Positions 1-42,039 of a stretch of 64,000 bases of DNA are shown piece after piece (the stretch's first letter is position 1; each line of letters starts with the position of its first letter). The translations under genes were made by a program, and so were the position numbers. Origin of the DNA: Halicephalobus mephisto. Its lineage: Eukaryota > Nematoda > Chromadorea > Rhabditida > Panagrolaimidae. Where the stretch lies: contig SWDT01000074.1 of the NCBI GenBank assembly GCA_009193035.1, forward strand, positions 1-64,000, read 5' to 3'. The notes under the pieces are model-generated. The model made no database searches, had not been told where the DNA came from, and saw only the letters and a program-made list of their open reading frames with translations.

Positions 1-77
1 TAATCAGTAGTTAATTTTGCTTTAACCACTGTCTTTTTAAAATAAATCAACTTTTATGAAATCTCTTTTTGATATGG

Positions 78-1431
78 TCAAACAAAGTTCAAAAAAAGAA
101 GAGAAAGAAAGATCAAGAAGTATGAGGCTTCTCGAATTGGAGAAAGATTCAAAATCCCATTGCACTTGTCTCCCAAACAACTACATACAGTAACCAGTTG
201 AGAATCAGTGTCGTAATTGAAGAGATCGGACATTTTGACTTCCCTGCACATATCGTACCGATCGAATATCTGCATTGTCCGATTGACGAAGCCGAATCGG
301 TTCATAGAAGTTGAGCATCCACGCATGGTGAGACGTTTCCCAGTCGATCTCCCTGGAAATATTACGGATTACATTGATTCTGATAAGATTGATGATGTTT
401 ACCCATGACCACGAGATCTTGGATAAGAGTCAAGCAAATAGTCCTGCAAGGGACGAACCCGATTGAATTAGGATTCATAGGATGATCACATTGGTCTGTA
501 AAGTTTCTGGGTTCGAAAAAGTATTTGGAAAAGTAGCCTTCTCGAAAGAGGGGTTCATATCCGGATGACATACAACTGTAGCAGCGATTTGTTCGGATGA
601 ACCCTGAAAATGCAGTTTTTAAAGTAGTTTCAATATTGACTAATGTGACTAATGATCAATTTCTCTGATAACCACTCAAATAATCATATTGATAGATATA
701 AATAAAAGAGATGTATTATTCTTCCAAGTACTGTTGCTTTGCAGTTAAAAAGTAATGTAAAGAAGAAAGCAAAAACCGTCTCTTCTAATCGTTTTGATTT
801 ATGGATTTATTAAAAACAATAATTTTAATAGTAACGTTGGGTAATATTAATATTGATAATTTCTATGGATCTTATTTGCTATCCAGATTGTCGGGATCTG
901 CGGATATGAGTTAATATGATTAGTAACATGGTCTTAGGGTCTATTTATCTATATAATTAACAATCTATATTAAGAATAAAAGGGACTTAAAGCCATGTGA
1001 AAGTCAGATCTACTTTTCTATATTTCTACTGTATTATCTAAATTTAGTTCCTTACTGACAATTAATGCTGTCTTTTTCATGCGCGTTCCATTCATCTCTT
1101 AGAAGATAATACAGATAGTCTTCATTTTCATTTGAATAGTGACTTCAAGAGATACGAAACCACCTCAATCACTATCCATTCAATATTTTTGAAAATTGTA
1201 TATAAGAAAGAATAATCTCATTCAGTGATCACCCAAAATAGTCACTAAAGTTATCAAAAATAATAAATTTGATAAAATATTTAAATAACGATAAAACATA
1301 GAGATTTTCAACCACTATCAAGAAATCCAAAATCAACCCTTACCTTCTGTTCCCGTCACCAAAACCTCCAGAATCCCACTGACCAGTAAAATAAGTCTCC
1401 AAATATTCCATTTTATCCTTTTCCAACGCAT
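78..1431 (-). CDS. Ly6/three-finger (quiver-like) GPI-anchored protein, 3 exons
   Basis: Exons 1344-1431, 403-603 and 78-352 join in phase into 187 residues. Residues 1-27 start MRWKRIKW and form a hydrophobic signal peptide (LILLVSGILEVLV). The mature part begins RCYSC and holds ten cysteines in the three-finger order: CYSC, QCD, PCRTIC, RGC, MC, CSC, and the closing KCN of the Ly6 fold. A hydrophobic tail (YFLIFLSLLFLNFV) ends the protein, as expected for GPI attachment. Splice signals are strong: acceptors ATTTTCAG and ATTTCCAG, donors GTAAGG and GTAAAC. The 740 bp first intron is AT-rich. Proteins of this family are extracellular membrane-tethered modulators, often of receptors or channels, in neurons and epithelia; the partner here cannot be told. 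The start was chosen because it is the only ATG in frame with the signal peptide. Confidence 0.8.
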
Positions 1432-1960
1432 TTGTTACGGACTTGTCTGTCCAAATTCATCTACCTCGAACACAACAGAAACATTTCCTGAGTCTTCTTA
1501 ATTTCAATTACAATTTCAAATCTGGATCTGGCAGCTGAAAAGGACAAAGTTATTTCTGCATTTGTCGTCAAACTAAAACTGAAATTGAGAATTTGGCGGA
1601 AGAGATCTTGTTCAATTTCGAGAGAAAGAGAGATTCCGGAGGTCGAGATCGAGAGACTGAAATTCGATCCAGGAAACGACTTGATATTGGATTTGTTGGC
1701 TAATATCGAGAAAAGGAGCAAAAACAAAAAGGAAATAAAATGGAACATTTCCTCAGGTAAAATAGGGAATTTAGAAAAACATTCAAAATAAGAGGAAGAC
1801 ATTTGTAACTTTTGGACTGAGATGTGGCGATTTGTCTTTTTTGTCGAAAAAGTAAATAAAGTGGTCTTGAACGAAAAATTGAAAGTAATAGAAATAAAAT
1901 AAATGTTATTAATGTTCAATGAGTCACAAAATTGATCAAAAATAACCTACTGTAATTGGA
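1432..1960. other. Unassigned spacer upstream of the Ly6 gene
   Basis: An open frame on each strand lies between 1461 and 1919, but both are low-complexity (Ser/Phe/Lys-rich) and have no domain I recognise and no convincing splice sites. I see no supported gene. Confidence 0.5.
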
Positions 1961-1961
1961 A

Positions 1962-2292
1962 AAAAATTATTTAAATTTCTTAGTTTTAACAAAAATTTAA
2001 TTTTTGTAGAAATTAAAAATTCTCAGTTTTAATAAAAAATTTAATTTTTGTAGAAAATAAAAATTCTCAGTTTTAACAAAAATTAAAATTTTATAGAAAT
2101 TAAAATTTCTCAATTTTAACAAAAAATCCAAATTTTATAGAAATTAAAATTTCTCAATTTTAACAAAAAATTCAATTTTTGTAAATATTTAAATTTCTCA
2201 GTTTTAACAAAAAATTCAATTTTTGTAAAAAATAAAAATTTTCAGTTTTAACAAAAAATCCAAATTTTGTAAAAAATAAAAATTCTTTAAAC
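1962..2292. repeat. AT-rich minisatellite, unit about 44 bp, about 7 copies
   Basis: Direct repeats of a unit built on TCTCAGTTTTAACAAAAAA followed by an AATTTTTGTAGAAATTAAAA-type half. Copies differ by scattered substitutions and one-base A/T indels. Confidence 0.85.
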
Positions 2293-2582
2293 ACGTAATG
2301 ATATCATTTTTATAATTTAAAACCAGGTATATTTTTTATTTATTGAAAGAGCATTCGTTGGATCAATTCATGAAACGTCAAAGCTTTCCATTTGTCAATT
2401 AACGAACAAAAAATAATTGCGCAAAGTACTAGAATCTAAACCAAACATTTCTTCATTGACAGCAGGACCCGAATTGAGTCAATTGACTCTTTTCCGGGAT
2501 TTTTCTTGGACTTGCTCCTCGTTTGCCCTCATTTCATCGGAGAAAGCGAAAAATACACTAGATAAATGTCAAAAGATTTTTA

Positions 2583-3380
2583 AAAAACTTATAAAAACCT
2601 AAAAGTTTACTTGAAAAAATTTATATAAATCTACGATATTATTTAAAAAACTTGTAAATCTAAACTTTTTTATTAAAAAAACAAAAATCTACGATGTTAT
2701 TTAAAAAACTTGTAAATCTAAACTTTTTTGTTAAAAAAACAAAAATCTATGATATTATTTATAAAATTTGTAAATCTAAACTTTTTTGTTAAAAAACATA
2801 TAAATTTATAATATTATTTTAAAAATTTGTAAATCTAAACTTTTTTGTTAAAAAACATATAAATTTATAATATTATTTTAAAAACTTATAAAACTAAATT
2901 TTTTTGTTAAAAAAAACATAAATCTACGATATTATTTAAAAAACTGATTAAAATGATATTGTGTATTTACATAAGCCTGCAATATTATTTTAAAAAATTA
3001 CACAAATTCATATCATTTTAATAATTTATATAAATCTAAACTCTTATTTTATAAAACTTATATAAATCTAAACTTTTTTGTTAAAAAACATAAATCTACG
3101 ATATTATTTAAGAATTTGCATAGATCTAAATTTTTATAAACCTAAAAATTTAATTGAAGAACTTTTATAAGCCTACGATATCATTTTAAAAAATTACACA
3201 AATTCACAATATCGTAAACAAAACACAAATCTAAACTCTTATTTTTAAAAAATTATAAACCTACAGTATCACTATAAAAATCCACACGAATTAAAGCTTT
3301 TCAAAATTTTTATAAATCTACAATATCGGAAAAATCATAAATCTAATATATCATAAAAAATCATACATCTAATATATCAT
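2583..3380. repeat. AT-rich minisatellite, unit about 60 bp, 8 or more copies decaying rightwards
   Basis: Each unit carries CTTGTAAATCTAAACTTTT, a T-run, GTTAAAAAA and AAATCTACGATATTATTT. Regular copies span 2583-3130; the same words continue in degenerate form to about 3380. Confidence 0.85.
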
Positions 3381-3399
3381 AAAAAATAAAAGCATGTTT

Positions 3400-4799
3400 T
3401 AACACCTTCGTTGAAATGAAATCTGAGAATGCCCTCAGGGAAAATGCCGAAAATCAGCTGCTATTTTTATTTTTCAAAGAAGGTGAAAAATTTTGGAGGA
3501 AATAAGAAAGAAAAAAATCTTAAATAAAATTTATTAAATTATAAAATTTAAAATTTCTCATCTGAGGCCCAAAACAAAAAATGTATTCTTTTTTGAAAGA
3601 CACAAAAATTTCATCTTTACCAAAATTTTGTCCGAGTTTAATTGGAAAATTTAATTTTCACAAATCCCTATTTTTCAGGACCTCAGTTTTCTTCCGAAGA
3701 TAATTCCTTGTTTCTTCCGAGAAAATTATTCAATTGAAATTGGGTGCGAAAAAATGGAAAAAAACTTGCAAAATTCGAAATCGTAAAGAAACAGTCTGAA
3801 AAAAATTGTTTTAAAAATCAAAACTAAGATTGTTAAAAATTTTTCTGAAAACAATTTTAATAAACTTTTTGATTTTGAAACATTTTATAAAATTCTAAAA
3901 ATATTTATCAATTTATGGAAAATTTTGATTGGATTTTAAAAAATTCTACAGGATTCTAGAAAATTATAAATTTTTATTAAATTATAGAAGATTCCAGAAA
4001 ATTTCATAAAATTCTAGAAAATTATAAATTTTTATTATTTTAAAATATTTCATAAGATTTTGAGAATTTTGATTGAATTTTGACAGATTTTACCAAATTT
4101 CAGAAAATTATAAATTTCTATTGTTTTAAAATATTTTATGAAATCCTTAAAGATTTTGAAAATTTCGACTAAATGTTTAAAAATGCTACAGAATTCTGGA
4201 AATTTTCACAAAATTTCGAAAATCTCTAAAATCTGAAAACTTCCAAATTCTAAAAATTCCACAAAACTAGGAATTTTCAAAAGTATTCTGATTTTTTAAA
4301 AATGTCAAAATTGCTTAAAAAATATTTAAAAATTACAGAATATTTTTTAAAATTCCGAAATAAAAATTTAAAACAATAAAATTGAAGATTTCCGTTTTAA
4401 AAAAACTGCTTTTAACAAATTTTAATTTTTCCAAGACTTGAGTGAAAAAGCAATTTTAGTCAATGTCGAAACTTGTTCTAAATGAACAAAATTTTAATGT
4501 TGGATTGAGCTTCATTAATTATTAAAGCAACGGGATGGATAAATGTCCATTTGAAGAACTAATTTACAGCACGCTTATTCAAACAGCCAAAAAGGTGCTT
4601 TTCTAATTTCGGTTATGTGACATTTGTGTCCCGAGAATTTTCACTCTAATTCTAGCAACTTTAATTCAAAAACGAAATTCAAAAAGCAATTTTAAATAAT
4701 TTTACATTTTTATATATACTCTTAAAAGTCGTTCTGAGCAAGTTTTCACTTTTTTATAGAATATTAAAATATAATTTTAGGTAACTTTAGAATTAACAT
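3400..4799. other. AT-rich non-coding DNA with degenerate repeats
   Basis: 3830-4330 repeats AAAATTATAAATTT and CAGAAAATT-type words irregularly. A less repetitive stretch at 4440-4790 shows no open frame or splice pattern worth calling. Confidence 0.5.
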
Positions 4800-5335
4800 C
4801 GTCTGGGGGTAACCATAGCCCGTCCCAAGCCAGGATAAAAGAGAAGGATTAATCTCTTGCTGAAGGATTGTAAAAAATAGGCATGAAACTGCTATGAGAA
4901 CTGAAGAAAAAGTAAATCAGGGATCAGGCGGGATCCACAGCAAGGTACTGGCTACGAAGCAAGCCCCCATCATACTCGATCTAAAAAAAGTTAAAAAAGT
5001 TAAAGGACCCCCGTTTTCAACTCCCGGGTGATTATCAGCCGTGAGTGCGGGGACGGATCAGAGTGGCCTGATCGCCGATGCGGAATATCGGTCTCCGTTG
5101 AGCTATTGCTCTAGAGACGTTCTTAGCATATTTCCCAGTTCCCCTTCTGTGTGCGGGTTGCTAGCCCTGGACACAGGTTCTATAAGGTTAGAACTGTCTT
5201 TACCTCCACATTTTCATGTGTACCCATTGTCTTCCATATGTGGTAACACCTGGGTTGGACGAGACGCGGGACGTTCACGGATTTGAAACCGCAACCTTCC
5301 TTGTGGCTAGCAGCGACTCGATCTAAAAAAATAGA
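4800..5335. mobile_element. GC-richer retroelement-like island
   Basis: This stretch is far richer in G+C than its surroundings and has no tandem structure. Two places, 4975-4990 and 5313-5329, end in the same words, ACTCGATCTAAAAAAA, followed by A-rich sequence, as two 3' ends of related SINE or LINE copies would. On the minus strand, TAGCCACAAGG (5309-5299) resembles a Pol III A box and a GGTTTCAAATCC-like word (about 5292-5279) resembles a B box, so a tRNA-derived SINE is the simplest reading. The opening AGCCCGTCCCAAGCC phrase recalls non-LTR retroelement untranslated regions, but I cannot name the family. No conserved protein is visible. A diverged non-mobile sequence remains possible. 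Confidence 0.45.
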
Positions 5336-6704
5336 AAAAGACCCTTAGAATTACGGATTAGTCTTCAGAATTCAGAATTCCCAAGATCGACTTAATTCTG
5401 ACTCCAGATTCAGAATTTACAAATCCGATTACATTATTATAAATACTTTTTTATTTATAACTTCAGAATTGGGATATAAATTCTTAAGATTCAGGTATCT
5501 TAACATGTTGATTTCGACATATATAAAAACCAAAAAAATTCAAATTAGTGAATTTGTATACAATTTTAAACAAATTTTTGACTAAATAATTTCGGAAAAG
5601 CTAACAGAGAAATTCATCAAAACGAAGCAGTTAAAGAAACGCAATTTTTATTTTGTGCAATTACGAAGAAACAACATCATTTTGACTTTTGATTAATTGC
5701 CTGAGGGTATTTTTAAAACCTACAAGACATATATTCCAGGTGTAATTTCTTATCCAATGAACGTTCTCATAAAATTCGTAAAAACTAAGTATTTTTAAAA
5801 ATTTGTAATTTTATAAATCCAATCGGAAAATATTTTTTAAGAAAAACTAACTTGACGTGGACCAAGCCGATCGTCGTTCATATTTTTTTTTAATTTTTAA
5901 TTTTTAAATTTTTTTAATTCGAACATATCTTGAACACAAATTTCTTCGTTCATAATTTTTAAACAAAATTACAAAATATAAAATTCTAAAATGTTTCGAA
6001 ATCTATTGGATGTTTTTTATATTTTTTAAAACTATGCAAACAGAAAATTTTATGATTTTTGGTCTTGATTGGAAAGCTCTAAAAAATTCTCGTCAAGACA
6101 TTTTGAAATTTTTTAACAAATATCATTTTTTTAAATTAATGTAATTTCCGAATTTAATGAATATTTTTGTAATTTTGCAATTTTCGGTCTTGATTGGAAA
6201 GCTCTAAAAAATTCCCATCAAGATATTTTGAAATTTTTTGACAAATATCTTTTTTTAAATTAATGTAATTTTCGAATTTACTGAATATCATTTACTTTTG
6301 TATTATAATGTAACTATGAAATTTTGTAACAAATATTTTTATTTTTCATTTTAGGACGATTTCTGAATTTTTTGGATGTTTTCGATTTTTGAAAAAGACG
6401 TGAATATTGGATTCTTTGGTTTTTGGTCTCGACTGGAAAGGTATAAAAATTCATATAAAGATAATTTTTCTTGAATTTAAAATTTCTTTAAAGCATTTCG
6501 AAATTTTATAAAAACATTATTATTATTTTTAAAAAAAGCTAAATTATATGAATTTAAATAAAAAATTAATCTCACAAAATGATTTAAATAATTGTTTTTA
6601 AATAACAAAATTTTCTACAATCATAATATTACAAAAAATCAAAAATAAATATTATTACGAAATTGTCTGTATGCATTTTTGAAAGGTTTTAGAAATTAAA
6701 CCCA
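5336..6704. other. AT-rich spacer with a two-copy 125 bp repeat
   Basis: GGTCTTGATTGGAAAGCTC occurs at about 6061 and again at about 6186 within two direct copies of a roughly 125 bp unit, with a diverged third trace at about 6424. No gene is visible in the rest. Confidence 0.6.
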
Positions 6705-7365
6705 AGATTTTGGATAGTGTCTATTTCGAACATAAGTGAGGACTTTTTAGTCACTATCCAAAAACAGCTCCAATACACACAAACCAATTGTTGATTCTGT
6801 AATAATTACGAAATGTAACACAATCGTCACATTTTTCTTAATATTTGACATTTGTGACGAAAAAAACTTTATAGTGACGATTTGTATTTTTACTGACCCA
6901 AAAGTTACACTTTTTGTGTAGAGATTTTGGATAGTGTCTATTTCGAACATAAGTGAGGACTTTCTAGTCACTATCCAAAAACAGCTCCAATACACACAAA
7001 CCAATTGTTGATTCTGTAATAATTACGAAATGCAACACAATCGTCACATTTTTCTTAATATTTGACATTTGTGATGAAAATTAAAACAATAGTGACGATT
7101 TGCATTTTTACTGACCCAAAAGTTGCACTTTTTGTGTAGAGATTTTGGATAGTGTTTATTTCGAACATAAGTGAGGACTTTCTAGTCACTATCCAAAAAC
7201 AGCTCCAATACACACAAACAAATTGTTGATTCTGTAATAATTACGAAATGCAACACAATCGTCGCATTTTTCTTAATATTTGACATTTGTGACAGAAAAA
7301 AATTTAATAGTGACAATTTGTATTTTTTTCTGTACCAAAAGTTGCACTTTTTTTGTGTGTAATAA
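6705..7365. mobile_element. Foldback/MITE-derived array, three copies of a unit of about 219 bp
   Basis: Three direct copies begin at about 6705, 6922 and 7141. Each copy contains an inverted repeat (TTTTGGATAGTG ... CACTATCCAAAA), then ACAGCTCCAATACACACAAA, a GTGACGA-rich part and CCAAAAGTTGCACTTTTTGTG. The right end, TTGCACTTTTTTTGTGTGTA, matches the terminal inverted repeat of the element at 11757-12136, which lies in the opposite orientation. No matching left end is seen, so the array looks truncated. It lies 3' of the lin-29 stop codon, possibly in its untranslated region. Confidence 0.75.
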
Positions 7366-7859
7366 TTTCCACTAATTTTACTTTAAATCGCATTTATTCA
7401 CAAAACAAAAAACAATAAAAACACAGCGGATTTAGACAAAGTTGAACTCTGTATTCAAACAATGGAAAAACTGGCTAACAAACTTTTTGGACGGATTTCA
7501 TTTTTGGAGCCGGGCGAGTCTTGAAACGATAAATATCGATAAAACTTTTTTGGCAACACCAAAGAATCGTCGAAACGTTCAACGTTGACGTGAAATTTTG
7601 TGTTTTACTGTAGAAACCAAAAAAGTTGGCACTCGTAAAAGGGACCAATAAAATTAAAATAAAAAATTAATGCCCCGTGAATCGTGAGAAACTACCGTAA
7701 TAAAAATTCAAAATATCACTAAAGCCATAATTTTGTGTGGCAAAAAAAATCTTGAAGCGATTTGAAATCGCTCAAATTGGCTACAAAAAGAGATCAAAAA
7801 AAACTAAAATTTAAAAAAAAATAAAAACCTCGAATTAGTTAAATTCTAAAATTCTAAGT

Positions 7860-36753
<28,894 letters not shown>

Positions 36754-37199
36754 CTAAAGCGAGAAATTTAAATATTTTAATTTTTTTAATTTTCAAACAT
36801 TATAATTTTTTAATTTTCAAACATTTTAATTTTTTTTTAATTTTCAAATATTTTAATTTTTAAATTTTCGAATATTTTAATTTTTTAAATTTTCAAAAAT
36901 TACTGTAACTTTTTATTTTTTTTAAATCGTTTCCAAAAAATATAATTTTTTCAATTCTAAAAATTTCAGAAATGTTTTATTTTTAAAAAATATTTAAAAA
37001 ATTATTGATTGTTAAAAATTTGAATAATTTTTTTTCGAAAAAATTTTTTTGGTCAATGTGAAAAAAACTGAAAAGTTGGAGTTTTCTTTTTCCAAAAAAA
37101 AGGAAAAACGGTCATCTTTTTCGATTCGGTGGGAATTGAAGAACATGGGAATCAACTTTTTCAAAAAAATTCTTCATCTACAGTAGCCAATGAAAATAT

Positions 37200-38110
37200 G
37201 AACTTGATTGCTACAGTATCTAATTTTATTTTTTCAATCTTTAATTCTTAGACTTTTTTGAACAACTTTATTGTAGACAAATTTTTAAAAATATATCTAC
37301 CTACAGTAATCCGAAAAGTGTAAAATTTAAATTTACAGTATCCAATTTTTAAAATTTTTTTAAATTCTTAATTTTTAAAATTTTTTAAACAATTCTACTT
37401 CAGACCAAATTGTCAAAAAATCTGCACCTACAGTAATCCGAAAAAATATAAACTTCCTAGTTACAGTATCCAATTTTAATTTTTTTAATTTTTAAACTTT
37501 TTTGAACAATTCTACTTCAGATCAAATTGTCAAAAAATCTGCACATACAGTAATCCGAAAAAATATGACTTAAATCTACAAAACTTAATTTAAAACTTAA
37601 TTTTTTTTATTTTAAGAAAAACTTAATATCCTACCATTTAATTTTTTATTGAAACTTTTTTTTGAATTTTTTTGAATAACTTTTGCTTTCGACCATTCAT
37701 TCCACCATTAGTCACGTTTTCAAAAAAATTCGTCATTTACAGTAACCAAGAAAATTATGAACTTCAAATTTATAGTATCTAATTTTAATTTTTGTTTTTA
37801 AAAATTTTTATTATTTTTAAATTTCTTTAATTTTTTAAATTTTAGTAAAATTTTTAAAAATATTTGTAGCTACAGTAATCTACAAAATTATGAAATTTAA
37901 TTTTTTTTAAGTTTTTTATTATTTTGAAATTTCTTTAATTTTTTAGATTTTAGAATAATTTTATTTTAGAAAAATTTTTTAAAATATTTGTAGCTACAGT
38001 AATCTACAAAATTGTGAAATTTGATTTTTTAAATTTTTAGAATAATTTTATTTTAGAAAAATTTTTGAAAATATTTGTACCTACAGTAATCTGCAAAATT
38101 GTGAAATTTG
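37200..38110. repeat. Minisatellite, unit about 120 bp, about 6 copies
   Basis: Units carry GCACCTACAGTAATCCGAAA, TTACAGTATCCAATTTT and TTTTTTGAACAATTCTACTT; from about 37850 a related form carries GTAGCTACAGTAATCTACAA. Confidence 0.82.
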
Positions 38111-38839
38111 ACTTTAAAATATTTGATTTAATTTTTTTTATTTTAAAAAACCTTTAACTTCCTACAGTTTCCTTTTTCGATTTTTCAGACTTTTTCGAAC
38201 AACTTCAGACCATTCATTCCACTACCGGTCAATTTGTCAAAAAAATTTGACACACTTTTTACCCATTGCCGCTAGCCAGTCATTTTTTAAAACTAGATTT
38301 TTTGAATTTTTTGCCCTTCAATATTTTTCTAACGACAGGTTTCCCTAAGGCAAAAAAAAAATTCTCAGTTCTTTGTTCTTCGAAATAACGGCAAAAATTA
38401 AAATAATTTTTCACACATCGTTTAAAAAAAATAAAAAAACTAGTTTTAGAGAAATGGCTACAGTACTAAAAATAAAAATTAATTAAAAATAAATTAAAAA
38501 TTAAAAATTATAAAAAAGTTTTGAAATTTTCTCAACACGAATTTTCGGGATTTTTATTTTTAATTTTTTTTTGATTTTGAAAAATTTCAATATTTTAGAA
38601 AATTAAAATTTAATAAAAATAAATAAAAATAAATATTATTTCGAAATTTTCGGAATTTTTATTTTTAATTTTTTTTTTGATTTTGGAAAATTTCAGAAAA
38701 TTCAATGAGATTTTAGGAGATTTCAGAATCTTGTATTAGATTCTGGAAGATCCTCAAATCTTCTACAGTATTCTATTTATGATGAAAATTAAAAATTATC
38801 ATTGTTTCGAAATTTCTAGAGAATGTTTGGAAAATCATG

Positions 38840-38995
38840 ATTTTTTAAAACTTTACAGTACCTTTGGAAAACTTTGACTTTTATGAAATCGTACAGTATC
38901 TTCGGAAAATTATGATTTTTAAAAACTTCTACAGTATCTTTGAAAAATTTTAAGTTTTATGAAATCCTACAGTATCTTCGAAAATTCCAAGTTCA
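38840..38995. repeat. Short tandem repeat, unit about 40-45 bp
   Basis: CTACAGTATCTTCGGAAAA and TTTTATGAAATCCTACAGTA alternate in about four copies. Confidence 0.7.
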
Positions 38996-40439
38996 AAAAT
39001 TAAAAGCTTTAAAAATATAATATATTTACAATTTTGCTGTTTTTTACTATATTTTGACGAAAATAACTTGCACTTTTAAAAATTCAGTTTGAATAAAAAG
39101 TATATTTTTGTTGCTTAAAATCCGGTCTTTTGTTCCAGAAACATGACTTCAGAAAAGATCTAAAATCATACTACAAAAACGTTTTTAATTCAAAAAAAAA
39201 TTAATTCTTTGAATTGAATAAAATAAAAAAACTTTTTTTAAAAATCAATTAAAAAAAATTAAAATATTAAGAAAATCAAATTAAAAAAAAAATAAATTTT
39301 AATTTTTTTTCTAAATTTTTTTAAAAACTATTTTTTTTAAATTCTTTAAAATTCTTTTTTTTTATTTTTTTTTAAATTCTTTAAAAATTATTCTTTTTTA
39401 AATTCTTTAAAATTATTTTTTTCTAAATTATTTCTTTTAAATTATTTTTTTTATTTTTTTTTAAAATTACTTTTGTAAAATAAATGAATTTTCGTTTAAA
39501 AAAATTTTTTAAATAAATAAAGTTTTTGAAAATAATTTTTTTTTAATTTTTTTACAGATATTACGGTAATTGAAAATAAACTTACTTTTCTATTTCAATG
39601 AATTAAGGACTTCAGCCAAAGATACCGTACCTTCGAAGAGCTCAATTCGATCTTGATAATTGTAAATTTCCGTTTCGAAAATAATTTATTTTATTCAATA
39701 ATTTCAAAGATACTGAAACAAAAAAATCAATAATGTTCTAAATTACAAAATATCTTAAAAAATAAAATAAACAAATTCAATTTTTAAAAATTTTCAAAAA
39801 AAAAAATAATTTTAAAATTCAATTTTTTTAATAATTAATAATTTTAAAAAAATAAATTTAAAAAAAAAGGATTTTTAAAATTTCAAAATTTTTTAAAAAT
39901 ATTTTTTACTTTTTTTTAATTTAAAAAATTTTTTTTTAACTTTTTAAAAAATATTTTATTTTTTTAATTTTTAAAATTTTTTTTAAAATTATCTTTAAAA
40001 AATTAAAAATTGCGGGAAATTAATCCGTTTTTGAAAAAAATCCGAATTCTAAAAAATTGAAGAAAAACGAATCGTTAAAAAACAAAAATGCCAAGGTTTC
40101 CTTTTTCGAAAATGGCTTAAAAAACTGTTGACCAGTTTTTGGCGAATCAAAAAATCAAACTCCGCCTTGATTTTTTACAAAATAAAAGTTTTATTTTTTC
40201 CAATTTTCAGATTTGAACGAAAATGTACATCTTCAATTTTGTTCAGTTTATTTGTAGAAAATAAAAAAGGATACTGTAGGAGGAAGAAGAGAGATAATCT
40301 CCAAAATAAATAATTCTGTAGTTTTAAAACTAAAATTACGAATGAATTGTAATTCATAATTTCAAATAATTTATGGTCTCGAGCCGAAAACGTGAATAAT
40401 TCTAATTCTAAGAATTACAATTTTTTAATTTTCGTAAAA

Positions 40440-41000
40440 AAAATCGATTTACTGTAGTTTTAAAAATTGATTTTTTCCTAGGTCTTGAAAGAAAAAATAA
40501 ATTTACTGTAGTTTTAAAAATTGGCTTTTTTCTAGGTCTTGGGATGGAAAATTGATTTTTTCCTAAGTCTTGACGCGAAAGATAAACTTACGGTAGTTTT
40601 AAAAATTGGCTTTTTTCTAGATCTTGACACGAAAGATAAATTTACTGTAGTTTTAAAAATTGGCTTTTTTCTAGGTCTTGGGATGAAAAATTTTACTTTT
40701 TCTAGGTCTTGACGCGAAAGATAAATTTACTGCAGTTTTAAAAATTTTACTTTTTCTAGGTCTTGACACGAAAAATAAATTTACTGTAGTTTTAAAAATT
40801 GAATTTTTTCTAGGTCTTGACGCGAAAAACTTTACCTTTCCTGGATCCTAAAAGGAAAAACTGATTTACTGTAACTTCAAAAATTAATTTTTTCGAATCT
40901 CAACACGAAAAATAAATTTATTATAGTTTTAAAAATTAATTTTTTCGAATCTCAACACGAAAAATAAATTTATTATAGTTTTAAAAATTAATTTTTAAAT
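40440..41000. repeat. Minisatellite, unit about 55-60 bp, about 9 copies
   Basis: Units are TTTACTGTAGTTTTAAAAAT then TTTTTTCTAGGTCTTGACGC and GAAAGATAAA. Both shared words (CTGTAG and GGTCTTGACGCGAAA) occur in every unit. Confidence 0.9.
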
Positions 41001-41409
41001 TTACAGTAATTTTTGCTTTGAGATTTTGGAGAGTTAGATTCCAAGTTTTGACAAAAAAATTTTATTTATTTCAATTTCAAAAATCAAATTTTTCGAGATT
41101 TTGACAGAGAAATTTACACATTGTACTTTTACAATTGTTTTTGGATTTCGAAATACCTGAGTCACAATGTGTTCAAAAATCTAATTTTTTTTTGTTTTGA
41201 AACTATAACTTTATTCATCATAATCCTACAATCCAATTTTTCTCAATTTCAAAACAAAAATATTAATTACTATAATTTCAAAATTTATTTTTTTTTAATT
41301 TCAATTTTTTTTAAATTTAAAAATGAAAATTACTCAGCATAATCTTAAAACGAACATTTATTTCTTATAATTTTGTGAAAATTAAAGTTTTTCATCAGTC
41401 TCGAAACGA

Positions 41410-41740
41410 AAAATTGACTTACTTTAATTGTATAATTTAAATTTTCTTCGATTTTGAAATAAAAATCTCAACTACCGTAATCTCGAAATTCAAATTTCTT
41501 TCGATTTCGAAATAAAAATCTCAACTACCGTAATCTCGAAATTTTAATTTTCTTTGGTCCCAAAACGAAAATCTCAACTACCGTAATTTTGAAGTTTTAA
41601 TCTTCTTTGGTTCCAAAACGAAAATCTCAACTACCGTAATTTTGAAGTTTTAATTTTCTTAGGTCTAAAAACGAAAATTTCAACTACCGTAATTTTGAAA
41701 TTTTTATTTTCTTTGGTCCTAAAACGAAAATCCATCGTAA
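41410..41740. repeat. Minisatellite, unit 57 bp, about 6 copies
   Basis: Units are CTTTGGTCCCAAAACGAAAA plus TCTCAACTACCGTAATTTTG plus AAGTTTTAATTTT. Confidence 0.9.
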
Positions 41741-41962
41741 ATCAACCCAATTTTTCCTCATTTTCCTTCATCCCAAGACCAGTTTTTCCATTGTCATCTT
41801 CATGACCAAATTTCCCACATAACTGACAATCAAAAAAATATTTTCTAAATTTTCTCAAAAAATAAAAAAATCAATTATATCTTCCTAAACCAAGTTTATT
41901 TTTTTCGAATAAATTCCAGAAAAAAATTTTTTTTCAAAAGACTTTAAAAATTCAAAAAACAC

Positions 41963-42020
41963 CTATCGGTGACAGCTTGTGCCTCGGGGTGCGCGAGTCA
42001 GTCCTGCCCTTTGGACCATT
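41963..42020 (-). other. Possible untranslated 5' exon of lin-29
   Basis: A 58 bp GC-rich island in AT-rich repeats is bounded on the minus strand by a CATCAG acceptor and a GATAG|GTGTTT donor. Its frame opens MVQRAGLTRA and closes with TAG exactly at the donor, so it could only be a leader. No transcript evidence is available. Confidence 0.2.
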
Positions 42021-42039
42021 CTGATGAAATTCAAAAAAA

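Noticed and set aside
1461..1919. 152-codon minus-strand open frame as a gene
   Set aside because: Low-complexity Ser/Phe-rich text, no domain, no splice support, mirrored by an equally open plus frame.
39590..39670. An extra 5' exon of lin-29 ending in GTAAGTTT on the minus strand
   Set aside because: The donor is good but no acceptor or in-frame start is visible, so there is too little to support it.
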